Assembly (NCBI GenBank): GCA_030248295.1
Contig: JASANH010000093.1
Location: 1-64,000, forward strand
From: Mesodorylaimus sp. YZB2_4
Lineage: Eukaryota > Nematoda > Enoplea > Dorylaimida > Dorylaimidae
Length of the DNA: 64,000 nt
Reading direction: 5' to 3'
In this document: positions 12,760 through 25,080 of the stretch, in pieces
How positions within the stretch are numbered: position 1 is the first letter of the stretch
Layout of the letters: each line of letters starts with the position of its first letter
Program-made: the position numbers and the translations under genes
The notes under the pieces: model-generated
The model's database searches: none
Seen by the model: only the letters and a program-made list of their open reading frames with translations
What the model was told of the DNA's origin: nothing

Positions 12760-12768
12760 TATATAAGG
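12760..12768 (+). promoter_or_regulatory. TATA box of gene B
   Basis: TATATAAGG lies 68 bp upstream of the chosen ATG (12828) and directly precedes the first exon of gene B. Gene C has a comparable TATA box. Confidence 0.55.
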
Positions 12769-12827
12769 CAACAAAGGGACCTAGTGCCTATTGTACTACT
12801 CCTGATTCTATCCAAGAACTCAATCAA

Positions 12828-15800
12828 ATGGCACCGTTGGGAGTTCTGCTTTTTTGCCTTCTGCTCGTTTATTCCGCTTGTGGCTACAAAAGTGAGTTGG
12901 AAGGGAAAAATCTGCATGCTCCCTCGCATGTGTGTGTATTGCATTATGCACAAGTGCAGTTGTGCTGTACTCTATGTATACCAGAAGCCAGCATGCCCAG
13001 AAGAATTTATCGTGCGTTAGAGACCTTTTTATGTTTAGGATGCCTCAGCAAGCTTGACGTGGTCCTGGTCGTGGAAGATTCAGCTTTCCTGCCGGACAAA
13101 ACGGCTGAGACCTATGTAAGCATCAATGACTTTCTTGCCTCCACAGTGAATCCACGTCATTTATTTTCAGATCAATGAGTTTCTAGTAGCCATAATTAAT
13201 CAACTGAACGTGGGGACGAATGGCGCTCAAGTGGCTTATCAACTTTATGGATATAATCACACTAGTACTACCATTTTCGACTTGAACACGTTCTCTGAGA
13301 CGACTGATTGTACGGCGGCCGTTTTGAGAAATTCATTTACCCGTGACTCGAGTGATCCAGCGTCAATTCACCAGTGAGTCAAGCTTGGGCAAAACGGCGA
13401 TGTTCACAGCCAGAATGTTTCTTCTAATGAACTTCCTTTACAGGGGCCTTAGCTACACCTGGAATACAATCCTGGCAGCGGGCAAAGGCGAACGCTCTTG
13501 CTATCCAGCCATCGTCATTTTAGTTTCCTACTCCAGGTACAGTGCCTTCCGATATTTTTTGATCGAAAGTGACTGCTAGTTAGACCTGCAAATCAGAAAA
13601 TGAGCTCATCTGTCAGTTTGTATGCGATATGCAGCCAAAAATTGCACAACCTGCATTCTGAGGTTTCTTTTCAGTTACCCGGGCCCTAACGAAAACGGCA
13701 TGAGAAATAGTGGTGTCGAAGATTTATCCTGGGCTCGAAAATTCCGCAACGCTGGAGCCCTTGTGCTTGCAGCTGGCGTTGGACCCAACAGAGACGCTGA
13801 TCACTTAATCCAATTAGCTGAAGATCCTGATAATTATTTTGATTTTGCTTCATTTTCCGACCTGACACGAGACGCTGCTGTTGACGTCGTGGACCAATTT
13901 TGCAATTATCAACGCATAACAGGCCAGTTTTAGGTTTTATATTTATTTTCTTCTAAAGCCCTTGATGTTCTGGTGAACAGTTTTGATTGCGAGATACCCT
14001 GCGCGGTTGTGCTATCCGTACTTCTAAAACTTTTCAGCAACCTTTGTAAGCTCTTTGCATTTTTAGAGTTTTACCCATGCGAAATGCAGACAATCACTGC
14101 CGACGTGGTCTTCGTGGTGGACGTATCGCGTAACTTCAACAGCACATACGCCAAGGCTGTGAGTGACTTCAGTACCTTTTGAGATCCTCAGCGCCCCCGC
14201 ACTTTGTCGATTTTCCCATCATTTTTCTCCCAACTATATTCCTTGGGAAAAGTCTTTACAAAATATTGTAAAATTTCTGGTTACAAGTATCTAAGCCCAC
14301 TTTCATGGCGCTGTGCCGCATGAATAAACCTTGGCATGCGTTTTTGCGTGAAGTAGCTCTTGCCAAAATCTCTGTGAGTCAAAGTTTTTTGCAAGTCACC
14401 TCGCTGCTTTGGCCAGAATTCTTTGTGTTGACTCGCTGTGAAACCTAAGAGATGGGACGAGACGCGGGTGTGGGAACACATCTTGTTTGGCGGCATGGAT
14501 GAAATGTTCCCTCGAGAGAAACATCTTGCATTAGCTCTGCCTTCATTTGGCGCTGAGCAACTAGCAACGACAAAGACCAGTTTTTGCATTTATTTCTCCC
14601 TCAAGGTTACCTCGTTCATCACCAACTTCTTAAGTCCCTATACGTTTGGCAGTCGCGGGGTCCAAGCAGCATTGGTCACATACCACAAGGTGGCAGATAT
14701 CGCCATCTCCTTCAAAGATGCCAAACACCTTGACGATTTCGTTCGCCAGGCTGAAGATATCTTAAGCGATGCCCCTTATGGCACTGAAAGATATGTCTTC
14801 AAGTAAGGGCTCTTTAGTTTCTTTCAAAACTCTATAGCCGTCTGAATGCTTCGTTGCTCGCACCCACATACAGTAACTGCACTATCATCCAACTCTATTT
14901 TCCAGCGCTCTAAGCCAAATCTTTTACTACGTCCTGACGAATGACGCCGGATATCGCCCTTCTGCTTTGCACCAGGTTTATATCTTCACCGCCGACTGGT
15001 AAGTTCAGTAAGCAGCTTGCGCTAGAGATTAGCTTTTCACCGAATACTTCATAGCTTCAATGGCCCTGATCCAGTTCCATTGGCTCAAGCAATACGGAGC
15101 AATCAGGCCAGCATTCACGTCATTGCTTTGGCTCAAACAGTCAGTTTCTGGAAAGAATTTGTGGATGTGGCTGGAGATGCCAATCATTTTTATGAAATGT
15201 ACAGCGATCCAGACGTGGCGTTGCCTATCAATTTGCCGAAACAAGCTTGGCGCACCCTGTGCCCAAATGGTACTTGTAGTCTGTCGTAGATCATTCTGGA
15301 TGCGCTTTTCCACACTGAAGTAGCAGTCAGAAATAATAATAATAGGCGATCATTTGCTAGAGACAACGTTTTATTAAATCAGGACACTTAGAATGCCATT
15401 TGCTTCCCTTCCTGACGCTCACCCATCTTCATGAGGCAGCATGTGCTGTAGGTATGACGAAGGCAATATGTTTTATTAAATGATTTGCTGATATGAGCAT
15501 TGAAGTAATAAAAGTCACACATTTTTGGCACCTGTTTAGGTAGCGTAAAATGTTGGATACAGCAAACTTGTACAGTATAAATAACAGACCCACAGGAACG
15601 GGGCCGCTTCAACCCGACTCGTAATTGAAATCTTTAGGTCACAGAAGACGCTGCCTGCCTTTAGTTCATGAAAAAACCCATTCGTAGTGGTGTGTCAGGA
15701 AGATGTCTTCAAAAAAAAATGGAGCGAGACGATATGTATGTCTTCGACAAACGTGTGAACTCGACAGCAGAGATTTTTCAGGTTGTTATCGACTCGTTTG

Positions 15801-16569
15801 TTTTAAATCTTATTTACAGTATGTGCTCTGCTCGGCAAAAACCTTTAGAAGCTTACAGATTACTTTGGCTCTAGATAACAAATGCACTACAACGACTACG
15901 CCAACAACCTCAACCTCAACGACCACGCCCACAACCTCAACCTCAACGACCACGCCCACAACCTCAAACTCAACGACCACGCCCACAACCTCAGCCTCAA
16001 CCTCAACGACCACAGCCTCAACCTCAACGACCACGCTCACAGCCTCAACCACGACCACGCCCACAGCCTCAACCTCAACGACCACGCCCACAGCCTCAAC
16101 CACGACCACGCCCACAGCCTCAACCTCAACGACCACGCCCACAGCCTCAACCTCAACGACCACGCCCACAACCTCAAACTCAACGACCACGCCCACAACC
16201 TCAAACTCAACGACCACGCCCACAACCTCAGCCTCAACCTCAACGACCACAGCCTCAACCTCAACGACCACGCCCACAGCCTCAACCACGACCGCGACCA
16301 CAGCCTCAACCTCAACGACCACGCCCACAGCCTCAACCTCAACGACCACGCCCACAACCTCAGCCTCAACCTCAACGACCACAGCCTCAACCTCAACGAC
16401 CACGCTCACAGCCTCAACCACGACCACGCCCACAGCCTCAACCTCAACGACCACGCCCACAACCTCAGCCTCAACGACCACGCCCACAGTCTCAGCCCCA
16501 ACGAACACGCCCACAACCTCAGCCTCAACGACTACGACCTCACCGTCAATACCCGTCAAGCGCAACTGA
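12828..16569 (+). CDS. Gene B: secreted double vWA protein with a Thr/Ser-rich tail
   Basis: Exons: 12828-12891, 13039-13115, 13171-13373, 13444-13536, 13675-13922, 14067-14158, 14606-14802, 14906-14998, 15055-15269 and 15875-16569; about 658 residues. The start gives a clear signal peptide (MAPLGVLLFCLLLVYSACG). vWA1 opens with LVVEDSAF and vWA2 with FVVDVSRN, so both have a degenerate metal site. Each domain ends in a conserved Cys/Trp block (QAWRTLCP in the second). Exon 5 must end at 13922 to match the 248-nt exon of gene A; this implies a GC-AG intron, because a GT donor is lacking there and the frame otherwise stops. The last exon is a Thr/Ser/Pro/Ala tail of about 230 residues, joined in phase 1 as in gene A. 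If the donor at 15270 is not used, the protein ends at 15289 instead. Confidence 0.85.
15885..16555 (+). repeat. Coding tandem repeat of gene B tail
   Basis: An imperfect array of TSTTTPT/A-type units (about 21-27 bp) built from ACG, ACC, TCA and CCC codons. It gives the same sort of peptide as the gene A array but with different codons and unit length, so the two arrays do not look like copies of one another. Confidence 0.9.
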
Positions 16570-17439
16570 CTGACCAGACCATGCAAGGACCATCCTTGAC
16601 AACATAGCCATATGACATTGCTGCCTTACAGTTACAGTAGTTGACTTTGATTCAAATGCATGATTGCAGCAGTTACGCTAAATATATTTTGGTTGCAGTT
16701 TTGTGTTGCGCATTCTTATCTCAATGAAACAGGATGCCCAGTCGGCCCTTTAGAACAGACAGCACAAACCCGTGTCACAATGTCTGCGATACTTACACCA
16801 TCAAAGTGTCCTCGCACGATCTCCCCACAGTGTAATATGCGGAATAGCCCTACATGGGAGAAGACACCGCGGGGAGCGGATGGACTCAAAAACCCGCCTC
16901 CTTCCTACGCCTGCCAGGCTTGGTTACAGCAGCAAAAATGTACAAGCGAGAAAAAGCCACATTTCGTTTCATAATATTTGCTGGTTCACCTTTTGATCTT
17001 GTGATGATCTCTTTATTCTTCATTTTCGCCCCACAACTCTCTCTGCTGCAGTATTACTCTCTCGCAAACAGATCACGGCATCAAATCTCCTGTATCCATA
17101 GTAGCACGTGTGTTGGTGAAAGCGAACGTTGTTGGGTACCGTATACATCAGTTGTCTGAATGGCCAAACAGTCAAACATCTGCCGCTCGCGAAATTGAAT
17201 CTATAAGCTACAGTATCTGCATGGTCCTGATCTTCATCCTTATACTAGCCAGTGTCTCCTGAGTCAGTGGATTCTTGGGGGAAAATTCCGGGGGAATGCG
17301 CGGAGTTTCGGGGAGCTGCGAATGCTTATATATTCTGTCTTATTCGCTTTACACCTCATATCCATACGGCATTGGTGGGATACATCGACATCATCGATTT
17401 TTTCAAAGTCCGAGATAAGTCAAAGCATCTCATCCGCGC
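16570..17439. other. Intergenic spacer with an R1 fragment
   Basis: I find no exon. Positions 16855-16940 match the distal end of repeat R1 (CTCCTTCCTACGCCTGCC, then CAGGCTTGGTTACAGC), also seen near 890-935. Confidence 0.5.
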
Positions 17440-18740
17440 CAAGTAAATTGGTGAAAGACAACAGCACGGGTTCACTAAGCGTCGTGGTACAAATACGGCC
17501 TCGATCACAGCCAGTCAATTTATTCATGACCATCTAAATTCAAAGAAGTACAAACTTGTTGCGGGCGTTTTTCTGGTTTTAAAAAATGCTTTCGACCAAG
17601 TACCTCATGCTCTTCTTTTGAAGTCGCTCCAATGAGTCCACCGGATCCCCTGCAAGCTTATTTTTAGGGTCATTGATGGTCATTCGTCTGCTGATATCCC
17701 TGTCACCTCTGGAGTGCCACAAGGAAGTGTCCTCGGTCCAACTTTATTTGCCGCCTACATCAACGATCTGCTCGTAAAATTGGAAGCCTAATTCCCATGT
17801 GCACCTACGCATCGTCGACTATTGTAGACATACGCCGACGACTCGGCACTTTTTGTTCCCATCCAGAACTTGGATGAGTTGTTTACCGTTGTCCAGCCCA
17901 TGATTGATTTGATTTCGTCCTGGGTCACATCAGCTGGTCTCGATTTCAACATCTCAAAATCCCAGTCGATCCTATTTCGCAACGGCCATGGTACTTCCGT
18001 CCCATCCAGATTTGTTTATTTAATTTCTTCAGACACTGAATTTATTTGATGTGGTAAAAAACCTTGGTATTGTATTTTTTTGCGATATGAAATTCAGTGA
18101 GTACGTTTCTTCGATTGTTCGGAAAGCGATCAGTATGATTGCGGCTGTTAGACGCAGGCTGGGCAGGCACTTGCATCCAGCAGTCCTGGGATCTGCTTAC
18201 GATGCTTATGTGCGCACTGTGCTGGAATATGGTGTTGCCTGTTGGGATCCGATCTTGGAGAAAGATATCAGGAAACGCGCCTAGTTTTATGCTCTAAGAC
18301 TGTTTTTGAATTAGTTTACTATTTCTTACGAGGAGGGGCTTTGACGTGCTAGGTGGAGTTCATTACATGACAGGAGGAAGGGTCTAAACTGTGTCAGTTT
18401 TATCGCTTTTATCATGGTTTTCATGATTTTTATAACAGTCGATTTGTACGTATATCAGTTTCCCGTGCCAGCCGTCAGGCTTGTGAGGCATCACCTGAAT
18501 GCGCCTAGGGGCTTTTTTGATGCGTATAAGCAAATCTTCATTTTCTCGTGTATGCATATGTGGAATCAATCAATCAATTGGGAGACTGCATGGTCCTCAT
18601 ATTCGCACTTCGACATTGTATTTTTGCTTCTTCTTTGTGATTTGTCTCGCGAGTTTGTACCCGAATATTTCTTAGACCCTGTTGTGAGTGCGCCTTCAGT
18701 GTTTGTCTAACGAATAAAACATGATTATAATGATGATGAT
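17440..18740 (+). mobile_element. Decayed non-LTR retrotransposon (LINE) with reverse transcriptase fragments
   Basis: Conceptual translation in three shifting frames gives reverse transcriptase landmarks in order: QHGFTKRRGT, then a Phe-Asp palm block (KNAFDQVPHALL), [10 protein letters not shown] at 17711-17739 and YADD at 17831-17842. These are followed by the typical LINE thumb and C-terminal blocks (LGIVFFCDMKFS, YGVACWDP, RWSSLHDRR). Several frameshifts and stops mean it is dead. The 3' end runs into an ATGATGATG-type simple repeat near 18720-18740. The order and motifs fit Jockey/CR1-type elements. The 5' part and any first ORF are missing. Confidence 0.88.
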
Positions 18741-18924
18741 ATTCGAGTTAGATAATAATGGGTTCAACAAGAAGAAGGTGATGTCGAGAAAAATAAAACG
18801 GGTTTCTTGGGCGAAAGTGATAGGCGGAATGTATATGCGACCCACAGATGAGACCTGGACCCCGGCTAGATGGCGGATTCTGATTTCGCTCAGTCTCGAA
18901 ATTCTTCTGCGCCTTTCTTACAAG

Positions 18925-19227
18925 ATGGCGAATGATCCAAATCTGTACCAATTTGCACGCCTGACGACTACTGAGGAATTATCTGGCCAATTCGCCAAAG
19001 ATCAAGATCTACTGATCAATAGTCAGATTCTCAGTGATTTGCAAAATCAATCATATTCTGAACATTGCCCACTTGGTACTGCAAATAGCCAAGGCCTAAA
19101 AAGGCAACTTATACAGTTGGCGGAAAAAGGTTGGGTCCCGGAAGGAGTCTCCAAAATATGGTATCAGCGACGGTGTCGTCCAAAGGCCTCAAAGCGTTGG
19201 CACACGATCATTCTTCTCCATCCCTGA
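18925..19227 (+). CDS. Hypothetical small protein, uncertain
   Basis: An open frame of 100 codons from an ATG in good context (AAGATGG). The same frame is open upstream to 18721. The product is polar, with no signal peptide or motif that I recognise. It follows the LINE tail directly, so it could be part of another dead element. Nothing supports expression. Confidence 0.2.
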   Translation: MANDPNLYQFARLTTTEELSGQFAKDQDLLINSQILSDLQNQSYSEHCPLGTANSQGLKRQLIQLAEKGWVPEGVSKIWYQRRCRPKASKRWHTIILLHP

Positions 19228-20751
19228 CGGCGGAGGCAGAGTAAGCTGTCTTTCATGGTCGTGTTGGCATTGATGTGGACTTGGTGCGAAGACACGGCAA
19301 TGAAGCAGAATCGATCAGTTTTGGGCACTGCATGATCGATCTCCTTCGACCTTACTTTCCATTGCAGTAATATACGCACGTTTTACGAAGCTTTTTTGAC
19401 ATCCAGTTTTTCACAAGTTTGATGTGTGCAGAATTTTACTTTTGGCTTTGACAGTTACGCGGGAAGAGATATTCGCTTTTGACATGTGACATGCGTTTTG
19501 ACGTGGCGACGGTGTCGACGTATCCTACCAATACCTATCCATATTTTGGACTGCAATGCCCAGGCTCATGCAGGCTTGCTCCGCGCTTCACCCGAGTTCA
19601 CGCAGCCTATTTCCACCAAAGTTTCACATCGCCCACTCATACCCCGCCAAAAGCCTGACGAAAGTTGTCGACTAATTCAACATTTCTATGGCACCACATG
19701 TGGCTGTCACTTCACCCCAGTAACCTCATCTCCAGTTCTTATCTCTGACACTGCGTATAAACTGTATCTCGAATCGTTCAGATTCCATCACTCCACGCCC
19801 CGAACGTCGCCTGCACAAGGTCGATCCGGAATTAGCGCGTGGTCTTTTTGCAATCCATCTTCTCATGTTTTGACAATATGATCTGACTGACATGCATGGA
19901 ATGCCGTAATACTCCGCTAGATAGTGAAAGTAGGTCGAGGTCAGGTTTAATTTTATTTGCACTTGCGCTTCTTGAGTGGCAAAGCATTTTATAAATCCAT
20001 TCTTGCATTTCCTTTTTCTACCTCCTTACCCTACCTATCACATGCCTGGTCGCCTGGGCTCCGTTCAGTCCCTTTTGTAACGCGTGAGCAGAAAAGTTTG
20101 ATTTTGATAAACAAGTGATATATTATCTTGAGGCCACCTACACACGGTGGTTTTTCATAGCTGCTTCAGCAAAGGCTAGCAACTTACGACAAAGCTAGGT
20201 CAGCTACTGATAAGACCAGCTTTCGTCGTAATCTTCTCTTGCGTCATGTCGACAGGACGGCCGGGATTGCTGAATCTGTGTATTCAACAAAAATTTGTCA
20301 TTTGTTCCTGCCCTAGTTTCCATAATCGGAATGAGCTGAGATTTAAGAAGTGGAGAAAGTATTGAAAACTGGCCCGGTACTATGAATTTGACCTGCTTAC
20401 GTCAAAGCTGAGTTTGCGTTTTATCAAAAATCTGGTCGCGTCCCTTTCTCTTGGCTCACCAAACAAGGTGGCATGATGATGTTAGGTGAAAGCGAACTTG
20501 CCACATTTTTGACTGCACCTTTCGCTTGACCTTTATCAATCCAGCATCAAACGGGGCAAAAAGAAGGGACTAATACAAAACTGATAATGGTATCCTTTTG
20601 GCACCCAGCACCATCCTGGGAATGATCATAAAATGAGCTTTAGTCGAGTGCACATGTCGGTGATAAGGAAGCAGTCAAGGATGGATGATGTATGATATGG
20701 TGTGCACCACTCTACGCAAACACTATAAGTCGTGTGGGTTTTATGAACGAG
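19228..20751. other. Intergenic spacer
   Basis: No exon or repeat family that I can place. The open frames here are short, lack splice context and are not similar to the neighbouring vWA exons. Confidence 0.4.
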
Positions 20752-20759
20752 TATAAAAA
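20752..20759 (+). promoter_or_regulatory. TATA box of gene C
   Basis: TATAAAAA lies 133 bp upstream of the ATG at 20885, leaving room for a short 5' UTR. Confidence 0.6.
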
Positions 20760-20884
20760 TGGGTGTGCATAGTTTTTGACCCAGTTCTAACATCTCGACT
20801 CGGACGTGGTGGCTTGTCCTGTAGTGGTTGGAGCACGCATAAACTTTGGCGTGTCATTCTATTATTGCTATCAAAGCAAGAACA

Positions 20885-23102
20885 ATGAAGACTGTGGCAC
20901 TAGTGTGCTTGATGCTGGTTGCTTATGCCAGTGCATTCCAGTGTAAGTCATAGTGACTCCTCTGACCATAAGAATGTAGCACCTTTAGAAACGAGGGCCT
21001 TGGAGTGACTGCATCTAGATACCAAGTCATTGGGGAAATGCATTTCGCACTGCTTTGCAGCATGTGACCATCAATTGGATCTCGCTCTGGTGGTGGAAGA
21101 TTCAACCTTTCTCACAGATGTCATAGCAGAGACAAACGTAAGACATGGGCTGGGTCTAGTAACTTCAAGCATACAGCCCTCATATTTCAGGTGAAAGCTT
21201 TCTTATCGACCATAGTGGACGAATTTCATCTTGGCGATGCATACGCACACGTTGCCTATCAACTGTACGGTGTCGACAGCAAGACCGTCTTCAACCTGAA
21301 CACCTTCTCAGAAACTAATGACGCCAAGTCGGCCATCGTGAGACAAGCATTCTCCCGCGGGGCCAGCACTCCACCAGTGATCGCCGAGTATGCAAAACAT
21401 CGATCATTGACTAATCTGATAATAATTACATTTTCAATTTTTTCAGTGCTCTGAACTACACATGGACGGATATATTGTCGGTGGAAAACGGAGAACGCTC
21501 GTGCTACCCCACAGTTGTCGTCTTGCTGTCGTATTCACAGTAAGTCTCATGTCCAGACGTAGGCTTGCAGGCTTACATCCTTTTTTGAAACAGCAAAAGT
21601 TTTTGCATTTTTTATAAACACAGAGGGCACACGCTTACAGAATTTTCTCAGTCACGAGAGAGAAGCAGCATGCAATCTTCTCCTGCATTCGAGCCTACTA
21701 TACTCGATATCCACACGATAAAGATGCATTTTAGCGAAAATGGTCCCAATCAATTTGGAGCCTCTCAAACCGCTGATCAAGGTCGCGCATTGTATTGGGC
21801 GCGCGAACTGCGCCATTCGGGCGCCTTATTGATCACGGTTGGTGTTGGCAAGAACAGGGATGCAGGGTTCCTAATCGAACTGGCCGGTGACAGAAGCAAC
21901 TATTACGACTTTGAAGATTTCTCTGATTTGACAACGGATAATGGCGATGAAATAGCCGACCAGATAGCTAAGCAAGCCTGCAATTATAAACCTGTGCTGG
22001 GTTAGTACTTTATAAATAATTTTTCAAAACAGTCTTGAAAAGCTTCTCTTCATATATTCAGGCTTTTTGCCTTGCGAAGTGGAGTATGTCAAGGCCGATG
22101 TTGTATTCGTTGTTGACATATCGAAGAATTTTGATGCAACTCTCGCCGGAGCTGTAAGCTATATTTGAATATCCCGCCTTTGCCATCGTACTCATTTCCC
22201 CTTTTTAGGTCAGAGATTTCATAATTAATTTCTTGCAACCATACACGTTCGGTTCGAAGGGCGTGCAAGCTGCGTTGGTCACCTACAGCGAAGTGGGCTA
22301 CGTGGCTATCTCCCTGAATGATAGTAAAGTTAGAACCGAAAGCGATTTCATTAACTTAGTGGAACAATATTTGAACGTCACGGCCCCGTCAGAGCCGAGA
22401 AATATATATGAGTAAGCTTGGTTCGACTTTTTGTGAAGGAGACTGTTTTTCCCATGTAACAGCCTGGTTTTTTGGCTTTAGCGCTCTTGACCGTGTAGTT
22501 AACCACGTGTTTGTTGAGTCGGTGGGATATCGACCTGATGTTCCCCACGAGGTCTTCATCTTCACTGCCGATTGGTAAGTAGGACTGTGTTCAAGTTTGA
22601 CCTCATCGAAATATTGGAGGTTTAACGAAGGATCGTTTCAGCTTTAGTGGCTCAGATCCCGTCGACTTCGCCAACCAGATTCGATCGGATAAGCGAGCTG
22701 AAATAGTTGTCGTGCAATTATCGAACAGATTCAACTTCTGGAAAGAAATTGTGGATGTTGCCGCTGTTTCGAGCAACATTTGGGAAGCTCAAGCCGACCC
22801 AGCAGTCATCTTGCCCTCCTATTTGTACAAGCAAGCTTGGCGAACGCTGTGCCCTGCTGGTAAGATTTTTGGTTATTTGGAAAAAGAAAAATTTCTGAGC
22901 ATGGCATCAGCCCTGATATTGGTGATGTGCAGTAAAGTACATCAAAGTCCTCGTTCGTTATTGACGCGTGCTGTCCTTTCTAGGCTATATCCCGCCTCCG
23001 ACTACCACTGCTGGCCCAACAACCGAGGCTGCGACCACAACAGCCGAAATACCTGCCACTACAACTGCTCCTCCTCCCCCCGCTCGCCCACTTCGCTACT
23101 AA
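20885..23102 (+). CDS. Gene C: secreted double vWA protein with a short Thr/Pro tail
   Basis: Exons: 20885-20942, 21061-21137, 21191-21387, 21447-21539, 21735-22000, 22062-22153, 22209-22411, 22482-22574, 22642-22859 and 22984-23102; about 471 residues. The first exon is a signal peptide (MKTVALVCLMLVAYASAF). The two vWA domains open with LVVEDSTF and FVVDISKN. Conserved blocks shared with A, B and D include GERSCYP and SGALLITVGVG in domain 1, and YTFGSKGVQAALVTY and QAWRTLCP across domain 2. The tail is only 39 residues, rich in Thr, Ala and Pro. All exon phases equal those of B and D. Of the four paralogues this is the simplest form: two vWA domains and little else. Confidence 0.92.
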
Positions 23103-23242
23103 CAGTCAAACAGTATTGGATAACCCAAATCACCTCCAGCTATAGAACATAAAGCTGTCTTAGAGTGAACATAGCCATTGGCTGGAGTGATTAGCTAACT
23201 GTGTAGAGGTCCACACTTTTTAGTCCAGCTGTGACAAAGTGG

Positions 23243-23248
23243 AATAAA
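23243..23248 (+). terminator. Poly(A) signal of gene C
   Basis: AATAAA lies 141 bp after the stop codon of gene C. Confidence 0.6.
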
Positions 23249-23417
23249 ATGTACCCGTCGTGAGATGTCAATGGATGTAATACAGACTGAAGACCCATCT
23301 TATTAGTATGGGCTGTGGGCACTCAAGCACTCGCACTCCGCTGGGGCACGGATTTGAGTGGGTGGCTGCAAAAGTCTGCTTGCACTCATAGCGTGGAAGG
23401 AGCTGCAAACGCTTCCT

Positions 23418-23545
23418 GTTCCTATTTTACCACATCACCAAACGCTCTCGAGGGTGAAGGAGCACTGCCCAAAAACTGATTTATGGGGCCGCGGGTCGAA
23501 CGCTCGCCCGTGACTGCGCATCTAACGCCCAACGCATACTGCAGG
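23418..23545 (-). mobile_element. tRNA-derived SINE, diverged reverse copy
   Basis: On the minus strand it has a degraded B-box (GAGCGTTCGACCCGCGG) followed by the family body with the CCTCGAGAG block. It is closest to the copy at 52478-52618, with which it shares a TTTTACCACATCAC block. The A-box end is eroded. Confidence 0.65.
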
Positions 23546-25080
23546 GCCGAGTTTCACCGAGGCAATTCCAAGTGTTACAAGCGCCACAAGTGACTATTTT
23601 ACAAGTATTAGCGTTTGATCACAAACAAACTCACAAGTTAGAAATGCAAGCGTGAGAGATGCCTGGGTACAAGGGGCCTTTGGCCATTAAGTAAAAACAC
23701 GTTGCAAGTATAGAGAACTACGGGCAATACGGTACAAGCCTGACGAACGAGCGTTTCACCACGACTTTTCGGGCCCTTGTAAAAAAGCGGGCTTGTAGAG
23801 AGCGACCTGTGAAAGATGGAGGCAGAACTTGTAAATGAGCCCAAATCCAGAAGGCTGCAGCGCATTGATTTTTTGGAAGGTGAGGGGGAAAGGGGGTTTG
23901 ATAAGTTTTTGATTTCCTGCCATCATCAGTGACCTGCCAAAAGACGGAAAGAAAACGAATCCGTTGCAATAACATAGGGGAGATAGATAAAAACCAGCAA
24001 GGCAACAAGTCCTACCAGTCTCGTTCTGACTCGTAGAAAATTCAATTGTAAGTTTATGAAACCGAACTGCTCGCAGTCGTGCCAGTGCTCCCGCAAAAAG
24101 TCTTGTAACTCTAGGAGCTGCCAATGGATTATTCATTTTGGTGAAGCGCAAGTCGCTTGTGGACTCGTAACTTGTGAGCTTGTAATGTGTGAATTTTGAC
24201 TTGTTTTGCTTGTAACTTGGTGAAACCTGGCCCAGGCAGCGGTTGTTGGCTCGGCAGCACATCACTCTCATCGTCTGCCAGGACATGTGCACATGAGCAT
24301 AGTACTTTACGTCTTGCATCACACCTCCTTTGAGTCTCCCTGTGGCATTTTTGGACTCCAGAAGGTATGCCTTGCCAGAATACGGAAATGACCTTTCGCC
24401 TGCTGAATTTCATGCTGTTCTAACCAACTAACGATAAGTAGGCGGTCGGTGTAAAAGTTAAAGCATGCAAAATTTTAGCAGAAGCCCAACTCGTCCAGAC
24501 AAATTTTCCCTTCGAGCTGTGATCAGCGCACCGGGTGAGGAATAAGCAGAGCTTATATGAAAGGCATACTGTAGCAATCTATCCCAAAGGGAAAACAAAA
24601 TGTGGGCGGTGGTTTTTAAAGGAGCAAAAAGCAGTTAGAGGTGGAGTCAAGGTCTGGGAAATGGCCATAAAGTGGCATATCGCCATAACAATACTTGTCT
24701 CCTCCGTCTTCTCCCAAGAGCGCGCACAACAGAAGCAGTAGTCGACGCCCGAATGTAAACGAAACCCCGATTCGGCATGACCTTCTTATCACTTCCCAAA
24801 CTCCTTCATTTCTGTCACGCCATCATTTCGTCTGTGCCGGCTTAACGATTTACTGCTGCGTAAACTTTGACGAGCCTAGTAGCGATGAGCTTAACCCGGA
24901 TACGGGCAATGACAAGAATGGGAGTGGATAGAATGCATGATGAGCAGACAGATTCAACATTGCTCGCACTGTGCTCGCTGGCCAACATTCCTTATTACTT
25001 GAACCAAGCTCGGAAAAGAAAGTTTTTCAGTTGCTTTGTTGTTATTCTAGCTTATGCTTATTTAGTTGATTTTTTACACA
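23546..25080. other. Intergenic spacer between genes C and D
   Basis: I see no exon. Around 24160-24230 an ACTTGTGAGCTTGTAA-like motif recurs in loosely repeated form. The minus-strand open frames at 23756-24413 overlap one another in different frames and have no domain features. Confidence 0.4.

Noticed and set aside
15810-16607. Minus-strand Val/Glu-rich frames and the Leu/Asn/His/Asp frame over the gene B tail
   Set aside because: Same cause as in gene A; no start, splice or domain support.
23756-24322. 188-codon minus-strand frame between genes C and D
   Set aside because: It overlaps three other open frames in the same stretch, and the composition is that of random AT/GC-mixed DNA.
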